The notes: generated by a model from the sequence alone, not told the origin. Counted from the first letter of the stretch, positions 27,889 through 35,595 are shown. The stretch is DNA of 64,000 bases from Spirosoma sp. KUDC1026 (GCF_013375035.1 NZ_CP056032.1:3904001-3968000); one strand, 5' to 3'. Numbers and translations are program-made.

Positions 27889-28197
27889 CTACCTAGAAGT
27901 GGCAACCCCTGCACGGTGCACGACAATTGCTATATCGGTGTAGCGCGTACCTACGACCTGAATCTGGGTCGAGGCTGCTTCAATCTCTTGCAGTTCACTG
28001 GCTGGGCTGACTGCTGAATGGCAGCCGCCCCATTGTTTTCTGTCAACCGGCTGATCCTGGTTAGGCTAGGAATGAAGACGATCCAGGGTTTATGCGTCAG
28101 CACACACGCCAGGGTAATCCGAGCAATGGTGGCGTGGTGACGTCCGGCAAACTAGTTCAGCAGATTGAGTAATGTGCGTTTTTTATAGCGTGTTCAT
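27889..28197 (-). pseudogene. Decayed aldo/keto reductase with internal deletion and frameshift
   Basis: On the minus strand an ATG at 28197 is followed by a few codons similar to the start of the reductase at 23937, but TAA appears at the fifth codon. After about 40 bases the sequence resumes as the C-terminal part of an aldo/keto reductase: ARITLACVLTHKPWIVFIPS and then RLTENNGAAAIQ, and after a one-frame shift SELQEIEAASTQIQVVGTRY and a TAG at 27889-27891. These match the usual [20 protein letters not shown]...RLEEN...LREIEAA region. The middle of the gene (about 200 codons) is missing. Confidence 0.72.
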
Positions 28198-28260
28198 AAC
28201 CCGAGTTGATCAGGTAACAAAGGTCCAGGATGCTTTATCGACAACTAATAAAAGCAAACG
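28170..28260 (-). repeat. Right copy of the inverted ~92-bp duplicated 5' region
   Basis: The reverse complement of this stretch matches 23872-23963. It covers the 5' region and first codons of the decayed reductase. The promoter element is less well kept here (ACCTTTG preceded by GG instead of TATCTTTG). About 140 bp of further sequence up to the DoxX stop (28261-28403) contains nothing I recognise. Confidence 0.68.
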
Positions 28261-28403
28261 GATGCTCTGTCTTTGCCTGTTGGCTTTGTTCAATGAGCAG
28301 CAGATGGAAAAATCGACAGGTTATAAAGCTGCAAAGAAGCCGGGCCGCCCTGTTTTCCGACGCTGAAATTTTGAAATGGGGAAAATAAAATTTACAGAAG
28401 CGC

Positions 28404-28787
28404 TTACACGATAGGAGCTTTTGTAAACCGGCCCCAAGCAATGAAGGCCGCGATCACGATAACACCAATATTAAATCCAATATTGGCCCCCTCTCCGCGC
28501 AGCAGGTGAAAGACGGTAGCGCAGATCATCAGGAGAATTATGCCAACGGCAGCGACGGGTGTCAGCCTCGGCTGGATACGTAACGCGGCAGGCAGGATTA
28601 ATCCGAGTGCGCCCAATAAATCAATAACGCCCGTAAACCGGACAAACGTAGCCGATACTTCGCCCGCCCAGGGCCACATGGCAGCCAGCTCCGTAATTGG
28701 CTTGGCTATTTTCACATAACCGGCCCAGAGTAACAGAATGGCAGTTAGTAGCTGGGCAATCCAGAGAGTAAGGTTAAGAACTTTCAT
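28404..28787 (-). CDS. DoxX-family membrane protein
   Basis: A 127-residue protein with four membrane helices in the DoxX pattern: ILLLWAGYVKIAKP, FTGVIDLLGALGLILPAALR, AAVGIILLMICATVFHLLRG and IGVIVIAAFIAWGRF. DoxX-like proteins are small quinone-pathway-related or unassigned membrane proteins; function here is not known. The frame runs up to 28895 but the extra 36 residues are translated palindromic DNA, so the ATG at 28787 is used. It lies 154 bp downstream of the PRISE-reductase gene on the same strand, with a large inverted repeat between. Confidence 0.82.
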   Translation of the reverse strand: MKVLNLTLWIAQLLTAILLLWAGYVKIAKPITELAAMWPWAGEVSATFVRFTGVIDLLGALGLILPAALRIQPRLTPVAAVGIILLMICATVFHLLRGEGANIGFNIGVIVIAAFIAWGRFTKAPIV

Positions 28788-28825
28788 ACTGTCTTGTGAG
28801 TGATTTATGTCCACAAAACTAGGCA

Positions 28826-28887
28826 CATTACTATCCCGTGGGACGGCACTTTCCCTACGGAAAGCGCTATCCCGCGGGATAGTAATG
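28826..28887. repeat. 29-bp inverted repeat with nested palindromes between PRISE and DoxX genes
   Basis: Arms 28826-28854 and 28859-28887 are complementary except for about four positions, with a 4-base loop. Each arm contains its own palindrome: ATCCCGTGGGA on the left and the perfect ATCCCGCGGGAT on the right. There is no T tract, so a terminator role is doubtful. The element lies 39 bp before the DoxX start and could be an operator or RNA structure. Confidence 0.65.
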
Positions 28888-28941
28888 TCGTTCATCCCGA
28901 ATGATTATCTTGTTTCTTACTCCACTTCTTCTGTAAACGGA

Positions 28942-30009
28942 TCAGGGGATAATTTTATCCTGACGCAGTTGGGTAAACAAATCAAAGAATGAGTCCCGGG
29001 TATCCTGATAACCCGTAAAGCCCAATTTTCGACTTTTCGACATATCTGTCATGACCTCAATTGGTCGCCCCAGATCCAGATCGGTATGCCAGGGCGACGC
29101 CAAACGCAGTAAATCCGGTTCCCGCAGGCCATGCTGACCAGCTATCTGCTGCCACCGTTCTTCGTCACGGGCCATCTCCTGCTCCAGCGGCCGTATCGTG
29201 CCATCGAATCCCTGGTACTCAACACCAAACCATTCCGCCAGCTGAGGCCACAGCCAGTTCCACCGAAAAACATCTCCGTTCGTAATGTTGAAGGCTTCAT
29301 CACGAGCACCGGGTGTGGTAGCGGCCCAGATCATCTGATCAGCCAGGATTCGGGCATCGGTAACGTCGGATAAGCCGTTCCACTGGGCACCCGAGCCCGG
29401 CCAGCTGAAGGTACGCCCTGTTTCTTTGCATATGCTGGCATAGACGGCTAAGGTCGTACCCAGGTTCATCATATTCCCAACGGCTTTGCCGATTACCGTA
29501 TGGGGCCGGTGAACGCTCCAGCTAAATCCATCCCGCCCGGCTGCGGCATACACCTCATCTTCCTGAGCGTAATAAAAATTGTCGAGTGGCAGACGAGGAT
29601 GCTCTTCCCGAACCGGTGTCAGGGGAAGCGTCCCTTCTTTGGCGTAGGCGTCAAAAGGTCCCAGGTAATGCTTCAGTCCGGTAACCAGCGCTACGTGCTG
29701 AACAGACTTTTTCGGGGATAATGCATTGAGCAGGTTACGTACCAGCGCGCTGTTGACCCGAATGTTTTCGGCCTCGGTATCTTTACGCATCCAGGTGGTA
29801 AAAAAGACATGGGTCGGCGCAATACCCGCCAGCGCCAGAGCCAGCGCTTTTTCATCCAGTAGGTCAGCCGCAATTGGTTGCAGCTGCTCAAGACTGGTAG
29901 TGGGATTACGGGCTAAACCGTAGGTACTCCAGCCGTTGGCGATAAGCTTCTGAGCCAGATTACTTCCCGTAATGCCGCTCACGCCAACGACTAATGCCGT
30001 ATTTTTCAT
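28942..30009 (-). CDS. PRISE-type NAD(P)-dependent reductase (extended SDR)
   Basis: A 355-residue extended short-chain reductase. The Rossmann motif is GVSGITGSNLA near residue 8. The features TGLKHYLGPFDAY and NFYYAQED (Tyr of the catalytic site) identify the PRISE family, known in plants as progesterone 5-beta-reductase/iridoid synthase and present in many bacteria as enone reductases. It probably reduces conjugated carbonyl compounds with NADPH. The gene is 184 bp downstream of a Crp/Fnr regulator on the same strand; the gap holds two FNR-like boxes and a TACCTTTG promoter element. Confidence 0.85.
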   Translation of the reverse strand: MKNTALVVGVSGITGSNLAQKLIANGWSTYGLARNPTTSLEQLQPIAADLLDEKALALALAGIAPTHVFFTTWMRKDTEAENIRVNSALVRNLLNALSPKKSVQHVALVTGLKHYLGPFDAYAKEGTLPLTPVREEHPRLPLDNFYYAQEDEVYAAAGRDGFSWSVHRPHTVIGKAVGNMMNLGTTLAVYASICKETGRTFSWPGSGAQWNGLSDVTDARILADQMIWAATTPGARDEAFNITNGDVFRWNWLWPQLAEWFGVEYQGFDGTIRPLEQEMARDEERWQQIAGQHGLREPDLLRLASPWHTDLDLGRPIEVMTDMSKSRKLGFTGYQDTRDSFFDLFTQLRQDKIIP

Positions 30010-30125
30010 AGTATGTTCTGATTATTCACATCAGCCCCTGCCCTTCTATTATGAAATTTTCCAGTATGACACCGACGTAGCGTACTGGATAAAGGATGCG
30101 CTGAAATGGCTTCGTTTTATTACGG

Positions 30126-30133
30126 CAAAGGTA
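30126..30133 (-). promoter_or_regulatory. TACCTTTG promoter element for the PRISE reductase gene
   Basis: On the minus strand TACCTTTG matches the Bacteroidota -7 consensus TAnnTTTG. It is 117 bp before the reductase start. No TTG -33 element is seen at the usual distance, which fits a promoter that needs an activator bound at the boxes just upstream. Confidence 0.5.
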
Positions 30134-30156
30134 GGCCGGGCAGTACCCATTGCTTC

Positions 30157-30193
30157 TTGACCTGAAGCAAGAAATAAACTTGATCTGGATCAA
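30157..30193. promoter_or_regulatory. Tandem FNR-like operator boxes
   Basis: TTGATCTGGATCAA (30180-30193) is a perfect match to the FNR-type site TTGAT-N4-ATCAA. TTGACCTGAAGCAA (30157-30170) matches at 8 of the 10 defined positions. The centres are 23 bp apart, about two helical turns. The upstream box abuts the stop codon of the Crp/Fnr-type regulator gene, whose recognition helix carries the FNR-like ETISR. Confidence 0.65.
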
Positions 30194-30781
30194 TCAACGG
30201 CTCTGGCGAAGGGCAAGACTCTTGCGAATCCGGCTGATGGTTTCCGGAGCCAGGCCCAGATAAGAAGCAATCAGGTGTTGAGGAACACGCTGAATGATCT
30301 GGGGATGCCGGTGAGCCATCTGGAGGTATTTCTCCTCGGCGGTATGCGTAATGGAACTGATTAATCGTCTATCCTTTGTAGCCAGGCTATTCTGATATAG
30401 CAACCGGAAATAGCGTTCCATGACAGGAACCCGCACCATCAGTGCATTATAATCAGCCAGCGAAATCATCAACAGCTGCGTTTCTTCAATAGCATCGATG
30501 TTTAGCAGGGCTTCTTCCTGGAAAAGAAAGCTGTTGAGATCGGAAATCCACCAGCCCTCCCAGCCAAAGAGATTGATGTGCTCATGCCCTTTTTCGTCGA
30601 CATTATAGGCCCGGAGCAGCCCTTTCGTAACGAAGGAAAGATGCGTGCAGATGGCTCCCTGCTGAAGCAGATACTGCCGTTTTCGCAGCTTCCTGGCCAT
30701 AAAAACCGATTGTATACCTTCCCGATCCTGCTCTGTTAAGGCAACTTTTTCCTGGATATGAGCAAACAGAACGTCAAACAT
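30194..30781 (-). CDS. Crp/Fnr-family transcriptional regulator
   Basis: A 195-residue regulator with an N-terminal cyclic-nucleotide-binding-like beta barrel (about residues 15-115; KRQYLLQQGAICTHLSFVTKG), a long dimer helix, and a C-terminal HTH (about 160-190) with YLGLAPETISRIRKSL. The E-x-x-S-R of the recognition helix is that of FNR, which reads TTGAT. There is no N-terminal cysteine cluster, so it should not sense oxygen by an Fe-S centre. The frame extends to 30826, but that overlaps a TATATTTG promoter element; the ATG at 30781 is preferred. Likely target: the PRISE reductase gene downstream. Confidence 0.87.
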   Translation of the reverse strand: MFDVLFAHIQEKVALTEQDREGIQSVFMARKLRKRQYLLQQGAICTHLSFVTKGLLRAYNVDEKGHEHINLFGWEGWWISDLNSFLFQEEALLNIDAIEETQLLMISLADYNALMVRVPVMERYFRLLYQNSLATKDRRLISSITHTAEEKYLQMAHRHPQIIQRVPQHLIASYLGLAPETISRIRKSLALRQSR

Positions 30782-30823
30782 GCAGTATTTGCCCCTTGGA
30801 GGGGCCGGAGGTGACAACTCCTG

Positions 30824-30831
30824 CAAATATA
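30824..30831 (-). promoter_or_regulatory. TATATTTG promoter element for the Crp/Fnr gene
   Basis: The minus-strand TATATTTG matches TAnnTTTG and is 43 bp before the ATG at 30781, a usual distance. It supports the shorter start of the regulator. Confidence 0.5.
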
Positions 30832-31004
30832 CAATTATTGACTCGCAGCGACCGATTGAAACCGGATAACCAGTCGGCAGAACACGTTCGTACGCTTGAC
30901 AAACGTCTGGTTGAAACCAAAACTAATCTGTTATCCTTTTGGGGATGTTTATACCTGTTTTCTCGGGTATACTACGTCACTTGCCCGCCCAGACAACCCT
31001 ACGA

Positions 31005-31346
31005 ATGATAGCCACCGGTGGATGCCCCAAGAATATTCTCTCGATCAAAGATGCCATGGAAGCCATCGAAGGTCGGTGGAAACTGCTGATCCTGTTCTCG
31101 CTGGTATCTGGCCCCAAACGGTTCAGGCAAATCTCCGGCGAGGTGACCGGCATTACCGATAAAGTGTTGTCGAAAGAACTGAAAACGCTGGAGTCTAACC
31201 AACTCATCAAACGCACGGTCTACGATACGTTCCCGCCTACTGTGCAGTACGCCATCACCGAACACGGCCAGTCGCTGGAGCGCGTCATGGAGGAACTTCA
31301 CCGCTGGGGACTGATTCACCGCAAACAGATCATTGGTACGGAGTAG
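31005..31346 (+). CDS. HxlR-family transcriptional regulator
   Basis: A 113-residue winged-helix protein of the HxlR (MarR-like) family. The typical order is seen: a Cys near the N terminus (GGCPKNI), then AIEGRWKLLILFSLVSGPKRF, then the recognition helix in ITDKVLSKELKTLESNQLI and the wing KRTVYDTFPPTVQYAITEHG. The lone Cys in the N-terminal CP motif is a redox-sensing residue in some relatives. The frame opens earlier at 30939, but the ATG at 31005 gives the family's usual length. It is divergent from the Crp/Fnr gene; the target is not evident. Confidence 0.88.
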   Translation: MIATGGCPKNILSIKDAMEAIEGRWKLLILFSLVSGPKRFRQISGEVTGITDKVLSKELKTLESNQLIKRTVYDTFPPTVQYAITEHGQSLERVMEELHRWGLIHRKQIIGTE

Positions 31347-31350
31347 CCAC

Positions 31351-32106
31351 TCAGTTCACCTGCCAGCGCTGCCCCTCGATCGACTGTTCGTCGGCCAGGA
31401 TACGCATCCGGTAGGCGTTCATCGCCGTTTTGCCGAGCTGGTTGATGAGCTGGTAGTTAGCGACAATCCCCACGGCCGCACCAATGCCCGGAATGAGCTG
31501 TGCCATTTTCGACAGATCAATATAATCACGGTATTCCTGCTGGAACGTCAACCAGTCGAACTGATGAATATCGTCGGGCAGTTGCCGGCTGTGTTCGGCC
31601 CAGTTGGCCAGGTGCTGGTACACCACCTGCCGACGTTCCTGACTCGAAAAGGCCAGCTGAAAGACATATAAAATAAAAACCCGTTCCCGGTAATCGCTGA
31701 TCGGAAAGCCGTACAACGCGCCAATATCGAACAGCATTTTCATCTTCAGGCTCAGCAGCAGCGGAAAATCGGCCAGGCCCATCAGCAGGCCACCCGCCCC
31801 CGTAACGCCCCCCTCGGCCGCACCCGCTTTCCGGTAGAAATCAATACGTCGGGCTACGGCCGCGTCGCGCTCGATCAGGCTCAGTCCCTGTTGTGGCTGC
31901 CGGGTCAGAAACTCGGAGCCAAACAGGACCGCCCGGGTCATCTGTTTGATCGTGGCGGTAATGACCGCGTGGACCCGCCGGGGAATGATTTTATTGATTC
32001 GTCGCTGCACGGATGTCGACAGTCGCCCCAGTCTCGAAGGCGGTTTTTGCATAGCCTGCTGCCAGCGGTTGATTTCGGCGCGAACGGTTGCTTCGTAAGG
32101 TGTCAT
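31351..32106 (-). CDS. EcsC-family protein
   Basis: A 251-residue protein of the EcsC family. The conserved glycine-rich hydrophobic segments are GGVTGAGGLLMGLADFPLLL (about residues 98-117) and IPGIGAAVGIVANYQLI near the C terminus, separated by helices including MKMLFDIGALYGF. EcsC is encoded with an ABC transporter in Bacillus but is widespread alone; its biochemical role is unknown. It converges on the HxlR gene with four bases between the stops. Confidence 0.85.
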   Translation of the reverse strand: MTPYEATVRAEINRWQQAMQKPPSRLGRLSTSVQRRINKIIPRRVHAVITATIKQMTRAVLFGSEFLTRQPQQGLSLIERDAAVARRIDFYRKAGAAEGGVTGAGGLLMGLADFPLLLSLKMKMLFDIGALYGFPISDYRERVFILYVFQLAFSSQERRQVVYQHLANWAEHSRQLPDDIHQFDWLTFQQEYRDYIDLSKMAQLIPGIGAAVGIVANYQLINQLGKTAMNAYRMRILADEQSIEGQRWQVN

Positions 32107-32220
32107 GGTGGTGGTATTCCGAAAAAGTAGTACCTTGAAACGAATTAAAACGGCATCAGTCGTGTTTTAATAGCGTACTTCCCTCATAACAATCACCCTG
32201 CTGTTATCCAGTCTGCTCGT

Positions 32221-32925
32221 ATGAAGAAAGTTTTTTTAGTGCTTATTGCCTCGTTGAATTTTGCCAGTACGTCGCCCGACGTAACGCCTGCACTTCCTCC
32301 CGCAACCGTACTCCCTGCCCCCTCCGTAACGGAGAATAATACGTATCTATCGGTGTACGACCAGCTTAATTTAAGTCATCTGGGCCTAAATAAAGACGTT
32401 TTTGCGTATGCATTACGCGGCTGGGAGAAAATGAACACGAACAAGGCGGTTTTGTCTATCGTCGACCTGAGCCAGCCGTCCAATAAGAAACGACTGTATG
32501 TCGTAGATTTATTGCAGAAGAAACTGTTGTTCAATACCTACGTATCGCACGGCCGTAACTCCGGCGATCTGGTTGCGAATAAATTTTCCAATACCCATTC
32601 GTCGTTCCAGACCAGCCTGGGTTTCTACAAAACGCTCAATACGTACATGGGCAAACACGGGCTGTCGCTGCAGCTGCAGGGCCTGGAAAAAGGCTTCAAT
32701 GACAACGTGTATAACCGAAACATTGTCCTGCACGGAGCTGATTATGTATGCGAGGATATCATCCGTAAGACGGGCCGTCTGGGTCGTAGCCAAGGCTGCC
32801 CGGCCGTTCCCTATGCTGATTCAAAAGGCATTATTCAGGCCGTAAAAGGCGGCACCTGCCTGTTTATTTACTCGCCGGATACAGACTACCAGAAGCGCTC
32901 TACCTTCCTGGGTGGTGTCAGCTAA
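32221..32925 (+). CDS. Murein L,D-transpeptidase catalytic domain protein (YkuD_2 type)
   Basis: A 234-residue secreted protein: signal peptide (about 1-19), a low-complexity Pro/Ala linker, then a YkuD_2-type catalytic domain (about 50-228). The catalytic histidine is in VLHGADY (His171) and the nucleophile in GRSQGCPAVP (Cys193). These enzymes form or exchange 3-3 peptide crosslinks, or attach proteins to peptidoglycan, in the periplasm. A convergent gene codes a different L,D-transpeptidase, and the two share a palindromic terminator. Confidence 0.88.
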   Translation: MKKVFLVLIASLNFASTSPDVTPALPPATVLPAPSVTENNTYLSVYDQLNLSHLGLNKDVFAYALRGWEKMNTNKAVLSIVDLSQPSNKKRLYVVDLLQKKLLFNTYVSHGRNSGDLVANKFSNTHSSFQTSLGFYKTLNTYMGKHGLSLQLQGLEKGFNDNVYNRNIVLHGADYVCEDIIRKTGRLGRSQGCPAVPYADSKGIIQAVKGGTCLFIYSPDTDYQKRSTFLGGVS

Positions 32926-32974
32926 GTTTTTACCATTCATCCTCTGGGCTACCTGCCCCGGTCGGAATGATAAA

Positions 32975-33016
32975 AACAAAAACGGGTCGCCAATCGATTG
33001 GCGACCCGTTTTTGTT
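32975..33016. terminator. Perfect palindromic bidirectional terminator
   Basis: A 42-bp perfect palindrome with no loop bases (arms 32975-32995 and 32996-33016), with ACGGGTCGCC as GC core and AACAAAAA/TTTTTGTT ends. It sits between the two convergent L,D-transpeptidase genes and reaches into the stop codon of the minus-strand one. Confidence 0.88.
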
Positions 33017-34256
33017 AAAGCGCTTTTTTATTCATTGCATACACATCTTTGTAGAACCGCAGTTTGCCGCTTGCATCTACGTCGGCGATGTTATAAGTAA
33101 TGAAGACGGGCACCTGCTTTGGAATGGTCAGTGGTTTTGGCTTCTGATCGATCAGGCATTTGTTCATGAAACTGGCATCGAAAACTGGTTTCCCCAGTAC
33201 CAGGTTCGCCAGTTCGACGGGCTTCTGCACCCGCACGCAGCCGTGACTCCGCCAGTGGTCGCTGGTAGCCGTAAACAGGTCCCGGCTATTAGTATCATGC
33301 AAATAGATGGCTAGTGGATTGGCCAGATCGAACTTCAGCAAACCCAGCGAGTTGTCGCAGCCCGATGCCTGCCGGATTCGGTACGGAAAATTGGTTTCTG
33401 ATAGACTTTGCCAGTCAATCTCTTCAGGATCAACCTCTTGATTCTTGGCATCCAGCACCTGCAGGTTCTGGTTGTAAATAAACGACAAATCGCGCTGCAT
33501 CTTGGGCAGCATCTCATTCAGCGCGATGCTTTCGGGTACGTTCCAGTAGGGATAAGCAATAATGCCCGTAATATACGTAGCCATCAGGGGGGTCTGCTTA
33601 TCGGCCCGGCCCACAATCACCCGCATCGGTAGCAGCCGTTTGCCGGTTTGATCGAACACATTCAGCTCCGCAGCCGGAATATTGACCACTACGAATTTCT
33701 CGAGATCGAACCGGTTGATATAGCGATAGAAATTAAGCGTTTGTCGAACCAGTCGCAGCGAATCGGTCAGGGATGCTGTTTCGGGGCGCCGGCGCAGGCG
33801 GTTGTATTCGCTCACAAGTTGATTGTAAGGAGCCAGTTGGTTAGCCCCCTGTAAAGACGCCGGAGAGAACCCGGCGGTTTCCACTTCACGCTCGGCCGCG
33901 GCCTGTACCGCACTCGAATCTACCTTTTCTTTTTTCTTGAGCCCGTCAAACGCCAGCTGCGACGATTTTTTACCATACCGAAGTTCCAGCATCAGATCTG
34001 CCAGTCGGGTGGTCAGCCTGTCGGCGTCCTCACCGGTAACAGCTGCATAGCGGCTTGTGTCAATCCCAACGGAGTCGGCATAGCGACAAGCCTGACGTAA
34101 CGTTGCCAGCGTCTGCTGGTACGTTTCTTTTCGCTGGGCAGTTTCCTCTTTTGCGCTCCACCAGTTATTAACCTCTAGGCCCACAAAGAACAGGGCAACT
34201 AGTCCCAGCACCGCACCCAGGGCGTACCAGGCATACTTTTTTTCGTTCGTTTCCAT
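33015..34256 (-). CDS. L,D-transpeptidase (YkuD domain, YcbB-like)
   Basis: A 413-residue membrane-anchored enzyme: one N-terminal helix (about residues 9-27), a helical region (about 35-185), then a YkuD domain (about 186-390). The catalytic residues are in IYLHDT (His320) and RSHGCVRVQ (Cys340), the canonical HxxxxxxxxxxxxxSHGCxR pattern. It crosslinks peptidoglycan by the 3-3 route. The domain has an insertion between VPESI and HDT as in the YcbB group. No PG-binding domain is evident, so it is shorter than E. coli YcbB. Confidence 0.87.
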   Translation of the reverse strand: METNEKKYAWYALGAVLGLVALFFVGLEVNNWWSAKEETAQRKETYQQTLATLRQACRYADSVGIDTSRYAAVTGEDADRLTTRLADLMLELRYGKKSSQLAFDGLKKKEKVDSSAVQAAAEREVETAGFSPASLQGANQLAPYNQLVSEYNRLRRRPETASLTDSLRLVRQTLNFYRYINRFDLEKFVVVNIPAAELNVFDQTGKRLLPMRVIVGRADKQTPLMATYITGIIAYPYWNVPESIALNEMLPKMQRDLSFIYNQNLQVLDAKNQEVDPEEIDWQSLSETNFPYRIRQASGCDNSLGLLKFDLANPLAIYLHDTNSRDLFTATSDHWRSHGCVRVQKPVELANLVLGKPVFDASFMNKCLIDQKPKPLTIPKQVPVFITYNIADVDASGKLRFYKDVYAMNKKAL

Positions 34257-34315
34257 TTTCGTTGAGTAATCTTAATTTATAAACGTATGAGCCTGCAGGT
34301 TAGTTATAGATCTTA

Positions 34316-34348
34316 CAAAAACGCCCTCACAGCAGGGCTGCGAGGGCG
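34316..34348 (-). terminator. Terminator of the acidic 81-residue protein gene
   Basis: Read on the minus strand, an 11-bp stem (CGCCCTCGCAG with one mismatch) is followed by TTTTTG. It lies 25 bp past the stop at 34373. Confidence 0.75.
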
Positions 34349-34372
34349 GCTATTTTTCGTAGTACTGTGTTG

Positions 34373-34618
34373 TTAACTGTAGGCAGGACCAGTTGTGTCG
34401 TTAGGCTTGTGCATGTTTCGATTTTGGTGCAGTTCGTGCACGTTTTCGCCAACCTCGTCCCCATCCATGTATTTATCTTCCAGTTCGTCGGTGGGTAGGG
34501 GCTCGGGGTCAATGACGCTGCCGGGGCCGCTGTTTCCCTCTACCGACTGATCTTCTAACCCATCCGGTGAAATAGCCTGTTTAGCCCGAATGATATCTTC
34601 TTTTTCCTGCGATTCCAT
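34373..34618 (-). CDS. Small acidic hydrophilic protein, unknown function
   Basis: An 81-residue protein without hydrophobic segments, rich in Glu, Asp, Gly and Pro, likely disordered. It begins MESQEKEDIIRAKQAISPDG. It has an ATG start, normal codon use for this genome and a good terminator, so it is probably expressed. I do not recognise a family. It is upstream of the L,D-transpeptidase gene on the same strand, but the terminator separates them. Confidence 0.6.
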   Translation of the reverse strand: MESQEKEDIIRAKQAISPDGLEDQSVEGNSGPGSVIDPEPLPTDELEDKYMDGDEVGENVHELHQNRNMHKPNDTTGPAYS

Positions 34619-34741
34619 AACGTTGCGGTTTTGTTGGTTTACAATCCGATTTACTTCTATAGAACCCGTCAGCTGCCAGATTGTTCAGTCTCATGTCGGG
34701 CACGACCTATAGCGTTAGTACCCTTTCGTACCAGCCTGTTT

Positions 34742-34867
34742 TTATTTCGAAAAGACACCCTTGGCAATCAGGTACGGAATCAGCAGCCAGAGTAACCCTT
34801 TGATCAGGAAAAAGAAAAAGCCGGCCCAGCCTACGCGTTTCAGCCACAGTTTAAAGCGGTCGTTCAT
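34742..34867 (-). CDS. 41-residue single-span membrane protein
   Basis: An ATG on the minus strand at 34865-34867 opens a 41-codon frame ending with TAA at 34742-34744. The product is MNDRFKLWLKRVGWAGFFFF followed by LIKGLLWLLIPYLIAKGVFS and a final Lys: a basic head, one long hydrophobic span and a basic tail. Small proteins of this form (KxWxKRxGWxGFxFFLIKGLLWL) recur in Bacteroidota genomes as I recall; no function is established. The regular charge layout and full use of the frame make chance unlikely. Confidence 0.68.
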   Translation of the reverse strand: MNDRFKLWLKRVGWAGFFFFLIKGLLWLLIPYLIAKGVFSK

Positions 34868-35057
34868 ACAGTCAAAGATAGAAATTTCTGCGTAGCCAGC
34901 GACGCAGACAGCAACGTAACGCCCATCCGGCTGTTGGTCCGGGGCCGCAAAAACAGCCGGATTATACCATTTTCAATAAATTTTTATTCGAAGGAAGCAA
35001 TTTCGCCCGAACCGGTGTTATGTCTTCTACTAACCAATCGGCGCAGTCGCCATTTCC

Positions 35058-35525
35058 ATGAACATTACCAAAGACAAAGTAGCAGCCATCCATTATACCC
35101 TGCGCGACAGCCAGGGCAACGTGCTGGATTCCAGCCAGGGCAGCGATCCGCTTTATTACCTGCACGGAGCCAACAATCTGATTCCGGGTATGGAAGAAGG
35201 GCTGGAAGGTCGTGCCAAAGGGGATGTCTTTAAAATTGACGTAACACCCGAAAAAGGCTACGGTCGGCGCGACGCCCGGCTGGTTGGCGAAGTACCCCGC
35301 AACGCATTCGGGCAGGCCGATATTCAGGTTGGCATGCAGTTCCAGGCCAATGACGGCCAGGTTGTCACCGTAACAAACGTTGGCCCTGACACGGTTACCG
35401 TTGATGGGAATCACCCACTGGCTGATCAGGATCTGCATTTTGACGTAGAAGTTATTGAGGTTCGGGACGCCAGCGCCGACGAACTGTCTCACGGCCACGT
35501 TCACGGTCCCGGCGGTCACCACTAA
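35058..35525 (+). CDS. slyD: SlyD-like FKBP-type peptidyl-prolyl isomerase
   Basis: A 155-residue cytoplasmic FKBP of the SlyD type: FKBP halves (about 1-65 and 125-145) interrupted by the insert-in-flap chaperone domain (about 66-125). Marked segments are YTLRDSQGNVLDSS, GLEGRAKGDVFKIDVTPEKG and LADQDLHFDVEVIEV. The C-terminal HGHVHGPGGHH is a nickel/zinc-binding tail, shorter than in E. coli. It isomerises X-Pro bonds and acts as a folding chaperone, possibly delivering metal. A terminator follows the stop. Confidence 0.9.
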   Translation: MNITKDKVAAIHYTLRDSQGNVLDSSQGSDPLYYLHGANNLIPGMEEGLEGRAKGDVFKIDVTPEKGYGRRDARLVGEVPRNAFGQADIQVGMQFQANDGQVVTVTNVGPDTVTVDGNHPLADQDLHFDVEVIEVRDASADELSHGHVHGPGGHH

Positions 35526-35548
35526 TACTGAACGTGAGGAATCATCTG

Positions 35549-35577
35549 CAGCCCGGCCCCGAAAGCCGGGCTGTTTG
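35549..35577 (+). terminator. Terminator after slyD
   Basis: A 9-bp stem CAGCCCGGC with its complement (35549-35557 and 35565-35573), a 7-base loop, and a T-rich stretch after it. Confidence 0.8.
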
Positions 35578-35587
35578 TATTTTCGGC

Positions 35588-35595
35588 GTATCTTT
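35588..35595 (+). promoter_or_regulatory. TATCTTTG promoter element for tsaC
   Basis: TATCTTTG matches the Bacteroidota -7 consensus and lies 14 bp before the ATG, implying a very short leader. No -33 TTG is seen at the usual spacing. Confidence 0.5.

Noticed and set aside
28172..28366. A 64-codon plus-strand frame beside the right inverted repeat
   Set aside because: It overlaps the reductase remnant in antisense and has no recognisable domain; a KKPGRP near its end is not enough.
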